From Brevundimonas bacteroides DSM 4726 (GTDB lineage Bacteria; Pseudomonadota; Alphaproteobacteria; Caulobacterales; Caulobacteraceae), in contig NZ_JNIX01000010.1 in the NCBI RefSeq assembly GCF_000701445.1, positions 124,001 through 188,000 of the forward strand: a DNA stretch of 64,000 bases. The letters run 5' to 3'. Of this stretch, positions 60,467-64,000 are shown one piece after another (positions within the stretch are counted from its first letter, which is position 1; every line of letters begins with the position of its first letter). A model generated the notes under the pieces. That model saw nothing but the letters and a program-made list of their open reading frames with translations, had not been told where the DNA came from and did not search any database. The position numbers and the translations under genes were made by a program.

Positions 60467-61081
60467 ATGCTGATCCTCGCCGGCCTGGGCAATCCGGGCG
60501 CCAAGTACGAGAAGAGCCGCCACAACATCGGCTTCATGGCCGTGGACGAGATCGCGCGCCGCTGGCGGTTCGGACCGCCGAGGGCGAAGTTCCAGTCGGT
60601 GATCGCCGAGGGCGAGGTCGAGGGGACCAAGATCCTGCTGATGAAGCCCCAGACCTTCATGAACAACTCCGGCCATGCCGTCGGAGAGGCGGCGCGGTTC
60701 TACAAGGTCACGCCGGATCGGGTCATCGTCTTCCATGACGAGATCGACCTGGCGCCCGGCCGGTTCCGGATGAAGACGGGTGGCGGGGCCGCCGGTCAGA
60801 ACGGCGTGCGCAGCCTGATCAGCCAGCTGGGTCCGGACTTTCGCCGGGCGCGGATGGGCGTGGGGCATCCGGGGCGGCCGGAGCTGGTGCACGCCCATGT
60901 GCTGAGCGACTTTCACAAGACCGAGCAGCCGTGGCTGGAGGCCCTGTTGAACGCCTGCGCCGACGCCCTGCCCTTCGCCGTGCGCGGCGAAGATGAACGG
61001 TATCAGGCCGAGGTGCTGCGGCTGGCGCCCGCGCCGAAGTTCAGCCCCCGTCAGGCAGCACAAGGGCAGGCGGGCGAATAG
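60467..61081 (+). CDS. pth: Peptidyl-tRNA hydrolase
   Basis: A 204-residue essential enzyme that recycles peptidyl-tRNA. LAGLGNPGAKYEKSRHNIGF holds catalytic H19, MKPQTFMNNSG the substrate-binding Asn, HDEIDLAPGRFRMKTGGGAA the catalytic Asp, and QNGVRSLISQLG is also conserved. Length is normal. It begins right after the rplY terminator, and the gene order rplY-pth-ychF is common in proteobacteria. Confidence 0.97.
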   Translation: MLILAGLGNPGAKYEKSRHNIGFMAVDEIARRWRFGPPRAKFQSVIAEGEVEGTKILLMKPQTFMNNSGHAVGEAARFYKVTPDRVIVFHDEIDLAPGRFRMKTGGGAAGQNGVRSLISQLGPDFRRARMGVGHPGRPELVHAHVLSDFHKTEQPWLEALLNACADALPFAVRGEDERYQAEVLRLAPAPKFSPRQAAQGQAGE

Positions 61082-61156
61082 CCGCGGTACAGCGTCTGGC
61101 TGAATACCGTCGGCGGCGTTAAGGCGTCGCCGAAGCCGCTGTCCTTAGGAAGACCC

Positions 61157-61639
61157 ATGCATCGCCTGGCCCTGCTCGCCCTGGTCGCCGCCGCGCTGGC
61201 CGCCTGCTCGCCCTCCTCCGAGAAGGCGCCATCTGGAGAGGCCGCGGCCTCCGCCGTCACGGTGACCGACGTCCTGTGCCGCCCGACGCCGAACGGGCGA
61301 CAGGTGACGGGCTGCTACATGACCCTGACCGCGCCCACGGACGACACTTTGGTGTCGATCGAGAGCCCGATCGCGGCCCTGGCGCAAGTGCATGAGACCC
61401 GCATGGAATCCAACATGATGATGATGCGCGAGCTGGAGGCCGGCCTGCCGCTGCCGGCGGGCGAGGCCGTGCAGCTCAAGCCCGGCGGCAATCACCTGAT
61501 GCTCCATGGCGTGCGCGAGCCTCTGCGCGCGGGCCAGACCGTGCCCCTGACGCTGACCTTCGCCAGCGCCGCGCCGGTCGAGGTGACGGCCAGGGTGGGC
61601 CAGCCCCCGGCGGCGGGCGAGGACCACAGCGGGCACTAG
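61157..61639 (+). CDS. Copper chaperone PCu(A)C-like lipoprotein
   Basis: A 160-residue lipoprotein with lipobox ALAAC, then a cupredoxin-like PCu(A)C domain: VTGCYMTLTAPTDDTLVSIE, the copper motif with His and Met in QVHETRMESNMMMMRELE and the later GGNHLMLHGVREPLRAGQTV. This family takes copper in the periplasm to cytochrome oxidase. Two Cys (VLCRP and VTGCYM) are additional. The tail ends DHSGH, possibly also metal-binding. GGAAG precedes the ATG. No Sco or Cox genes are near. Confidence 0.9.
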   Translation: MHRLALLALVAAALAACSPSSEKAPSGEAAASAVTVTDVLCRPTPNGRQVTGCYMTLTAPTDDTLVSIESPIAALAQVHETRMESNMMMMRELEAGLPLPAGEAVQLKPGGNHLMLHGVREPLRAGQTVPLTLTFASAAPVEVTARVGQPPAAGEDHSGH

Positions 61640-61719
61640 GGCGCACTCGGATCGGTGAGCCTGACAAACGGGATCGAACCCGCTAAAGGCTCGCCCTTCC
61701 CTGAAAGCGCCCGAGACCC

Positions 61720-62820
61720 ATGGCCCTGAAAGTCGCGATCGTCGGCCTGCCCAACGTCGGCAAGTCCACCCTGTTCAACGCCCTGACCAAGACGGCGGCG
61801 GCCCAGGCCGCCAACTATCCGTTCTGCACCATCGAGCCGAACACCGGCGACGTCGCCGTGCCCGAGCCGCGCCTGAAGGTGCTGGCCGAGATCGCCGGGT
61901 CCAAGGAGATCATCCCGTCGCGGATCACCTTCGTCGACATCGCCGGGCTGGTGCGCGGCGCATCCAAGGGCGAGGGGCTGGGCAACCAGTTCCTGGCCAA
62001 CATCCGCGACTGCGACGCCGTGGCCTTCGTCGCCCGCTGCTTCGTCGACGACGACATCACCCACGTCGAAAACCGGATCGACCCGATCAGCGACCTGGAG
62101 ATCATCGAGACCGAGCTGATGCTGGCCGACCTCGAGAGCCTGGAGCGTCGCCGGGTGCAGATGGAGAAGCGCGCCAAGGGCGGCGACAAGGAGAGCCAGC
62201 TGAGCCTGAAGCTGGTCGACCTGGCCCTGTCCAAGCTGAACGCCGGCAAACCCGCGCGCACGGCCCTGCCCGAGGTGTCCAAGGAAGACCGAAAGGCCTG
62301 GGACATGCTGCAGCTGCTGACGGCGCTGCCCGCGCTTTATGTCGCCAACGTCGACGAGGCCTCGGCCGACAAGGGCAATGAACTGTCCGACCGGGTGGCT
62401 GAGCGGGCGAAGGCCGATGGGGCGAACACCGTCGTCATCTCGGCCAAGATCGACGCCGAACTGGCCGTGCTGGACGAGGCCGAGCAGATGGAGTTCCTGG
62501 AGAGCATGGGGCTGGCCGAACCCGGTCTGAACCGTCTGATCCGCGAGGCCTATGCCCTGCTGGGCCTTCAGTCCTACTTTACGGCGGGGCCGAAGGAGGC
62601 GCGGGCCTGGACCATCCCGATCGGGGCGACGGCGCCCCAGGCGGCGGGCGTGATCCATTCCGACTTCGAGAAGGGATTCATCCGCGCCGAGACCATCGCC
62701 TTCGACGACTACGTCGCCTATCGCGGCGAGGCCAAGGCGCGCGAGGCCGGCAAGCTGCGCGCCGAGGGCAAGAGCTATGTCGTCAAGGACGGCGACGTCA
62801 TGAATTTCCTGTTCAGCTGA
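61720..62820 (+). CDS. ychF: Redox-regulated ATPase YchF
   Basis: A 366-residue Obg-family protein that prefers ATP. G1 is GLPNVGKSTLFNALTKTAAA (residues 8-27), G3 FVDIAGLVRGASKGEGLGNQ, and the family-specific helical domain and TGS-like end follow (GVIHSDFEKGFIRAETIAFD, YVVKDGDVMNFLFS). It binds ribosomes and takes part in stress responses. It follows the copper protein after 80 bases. Confidence 0.97.
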   Translation: MALKVAIVGLPNVGKSTLFNALTKTAAAQAANYPFCTIEPNTGDVAVPEPRLKVLAEIAGSKEIIPSRITFVDIAGLVRGASKGEGLGNQFLANIRDCDAVAFVARCFVDDDITHVENRIDPISDLEIIETELMLADLESLERRRVQMEKRAKGGDKESQLSLKLVDLALSKLNAGKPARTALPEVSKEDRKAWDMLQLLTALPALYVANVDEASADKGNELSDRVAERAKADGANTVVISAKIDAELAVLDEAEQMEFLESMGLAEPGLNRLIREAYALLGLQSYFTAGPKEARAWTIPIGATAPQAAGVIHSDFEKGFIRAETIAFDDYVAYRGEAKAREAGKLRAEGKSYVVKDGDVMNFLFS

Positions 62821-62831
62821 GGCCTCTGAGC

Positions 62832-63344
62832 ATGAGTTATGCGCCTTTCGCCCTGACGACATTCCGGAACATGTTGGGGACGCTCGACCATCTGGTCGGC
62901 AGGGCTCAGGACGCCGGGCTGACGGACGAGATTCTGGCGTCGAAGCTGGCCGAGGACATGTTTCCGCTGGAGCTGCAGTTCCGCATCGCGATCAATCAGG
63001 TGCTGCTGGCGCTGAATCAGGTCGGCGGGCAGACGGCACCGCTGGAGAAGACGACCTACGCATCGCTGGCGGAGGTGCGGGAGCGCATCGCCGCGGTGCG
63101 CGCGCGGGTCGACGAGGCCAATGCGGACGACTGGGCGGCCGTGGACGGAACGGTCGACCTGACCCTGCCAAACGGTGTCCGCTTCGTGATGACGGCGGAG
63201 GAGGACATCCGGGACTGGATCCTGCCGAACTTCTACTTCCATGTGAGCATGGCGTACGCCCTGCTGCGCCACACGGGGGTGGAGATCGGCAAGCTGGACT
63301 TCATTCCGCACATGGCCCGGTACCAGCGGGAGCTGGCCGCGTAG
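62832..63344 (+). CDS. DUF1993-family protein
   Basis: A 170-residue soluble helical protein matching DUF1993 (DinB-like four-helix): FRNMLGTLDHLVGRAQDAGL, LASKLAEDMFPLELQFRIAI, then HVSMAYALLRHTGVEIGKLD. A His in FHVSMAY and a late HMARY might bind a metal as in DinB-like folds, but the function is unknown. It begins 11 bases after ychF and is probably co-transcribed. Confidence 0.88.
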   Translation: MSYAPFALTTFRNMLGTLDHLVGRAQDAGLTDEILASKLAEDMFPLELQFRIAINQVLLALNQVGGQTAPLEKTTYASLAEVRERIAAVRARVDEANADDWAAVDGTVDLTLPNGVRFVMTAEEDIRDWILPNFYFHVSMAYALLRHTGVEIGKLDFIPHMARYQRELAA

Positions 63345-63356
63345 AACCGCCGACCG

Positions 63357-63839
63357 CTAGGGCACCGCGTCTGCCAGCGTGGTGCACTTCCTCAGCATAA
63401 CCGGGCCGCCACCGCGATCCAGGTAGGTCAGGCGCAGGACGTCGTCCGAGACCGAAAGCTTCACGCGCTCCTGGCTGCTCGTTCCTTCGGCGACGCAGGC
63501 GAGCGTGGCGACATAGCCGTCGGCCGCCTGATCGACCGCGCCGATGGCGCAGCTGTTCTCATAGCCTTCAAACCGAGTGGGGGTGATCTCGATCGGACGC
63601 TCTGGGCCTTGGGTGTTCAGGCACCAGGACACATCGGCGGTCCAGCGGCCGACAAAGCTGACGGGACCGCGACCGGGAACCATCGAGACAGTCCCCTTGT
63701 CGGCGGGCAAGGCCGGGTCCGGGGCCGTCACCGGAGCGGCCGGCTCGGTCGGCGAATTGACCGGGGCGGCGTCACCGCAGGCGACCAGGGCCAGGGCGGA
63801 GAGGACGACAGCGGGAAAAGCCTGGGTCTGCGATCTCAT
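63357..63839 (-). CDS. Small lipoprotein, unknown
   Basis: A 160-residue protein with a signal ending at lipobox LVACG, a Pro/Ala-rich linker and a domain with four Cys (VSWCLNT, NSCAIG, LACVAE, RKCTTL). The core GRWTADVSWCLNTQ resembles small secreted lipocalin-like or MliC-like proteins, but I cannot assign it. ATG at 63839 begins the signal peptide. It is divergent from a gene that runs off the right edge. Confidence 0.75.
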   Translation of the reverse strand: MRSQTQAFPAVVLSALALVACGDAAPVNSPTEPAAPVTAPDPALPADKGTVSMVPGRGPVSFVGRWTADVSWCLNTQGPERPIEITPTRFEGYENSCAIGAVDQAADGYVATLACVAEGTSSQERVKLSVSDDVLRLTYLDRGGGPVMLRKCTTLADAVP

Positions 63840-63940
63840 GAGGCACGAACGCGATGCCGCCTCGCTTGGTTCATAATTGCGATTGAATTGCAGAAGCGTT
63901 CTCATTATCAGTTCGGTCGTCCTCAAGCGGAGCCCTTGTC

Positions 63941-64000
63941 ATGCGTCCCCTCCTCGCCCTGTCCGTGTCCTCGATGGCGCTGGCCCTGGCCTTGCCAGCG
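63941..64000 (+). CDS. Start of an exported protein (partial)
   Basis: The last 60 bases encode MRPLLALSVSSMALALALPA, the start of a signal peptide, preceded by GCGGAGC at a proper distance. The rest lies beyond the window, so nothing can be said about function. Confidence 0.65.
   Translation, partial: MRPLLALSVSSMALALALPA

Noticed and set aside
1..64000. CRISPR array, prophage, insertion sequence or toxin-antitoxin system
   Set aside because: I looked for regular spaced repeats, transposase, integrase, terminase and paired small genes and saw none. The phage-like 112-residue protein alone is not evidence of a prophage.

Overview
The window is high-GC DNA from a free-living alphaproteobacterium, most likely a Brevundimonas-like member of the Caulobacterales (inference from family content, paired b and b' ATP synthase subunits, TTAACCAT half-sites of the CtrA type, a large TonB receptor and many secreted or lipoprotein genes; no rRNA is present to prove it). 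It reads as chromosome. I see no prophage, insertion sequence, CRISPR array or toxin-antitoxin pair.

Layout. 1-6985 (minus): a chemotaxis operon in the order MCP, STAS, CheY, CheA, CheW, CheR, CheB, with overlapping or nearly touching genes; CheB runs off the left edge. 7589-16828: a TonB receptor with a secreted alpha/beta hydrolase, then the C4-dicarboxylate carrier DctA divergent from its DctB/DctD two-component system. 16836-21367: a secreted PPC-caspase protein and a DEAD-box helicase. 21783-24578: threonine catabolism (Kbl, Tdh) and an OGFr-like protein. 24575-29000: a topoisomerase IB operon with two small genes, RlmJ, an ABM-fold protein, a glutamine amidotransferase and HemF. 29101-34164: M20 and M19 peptidases, a TetR/SDR divergent pair and small membrane proteins. 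34185-36807 (minus): the F0 part of ATP synthase (I-a-c-b'-b). 38029-41379: LspA, a lipoprotein, a thioesterase, a pirin and a SIMPL-domain protein. 41577-46508: a CAU tRNA, then envelope proteins (Clp-fold lipoprotein, outer-membrane barrel, beta-helix protein, Sel1 lipoprotein). 46770-53369: free-methionine-sulfoxide reductase, a crotonase/metallo-hydrolase pair, a 12-cysteine repeat protein, exonuclease III and unknowns. 53374-63344: housekeeping genes (RecN, BamD, Prs, L25, Pth, YchF) interrupted by two tandem paralogous lipoproteins.

How it fits together. The che operon, the dct genes with the TonB receptor, and the peptidases suggest an oligotroph that senses, binds and breaks down scarce organic substrates. 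Envelope biogenesis recurs (LspA, BamD, several lipoproteins, an Omp barrel).

Most worth a second look: the tandem cysteine-signature lipoprotein pair (57212-59594), the 12-cysteine triple-repeat protein (49559-50506), the PPC-caspase-EF-hand protein (16836-19208), three kinds of intergenic repeat (21505/37349, 40478, 47305), and a threonine dehydrogenase that has lost its structural zinc cysteines. I found no clear new defence or mobile system.
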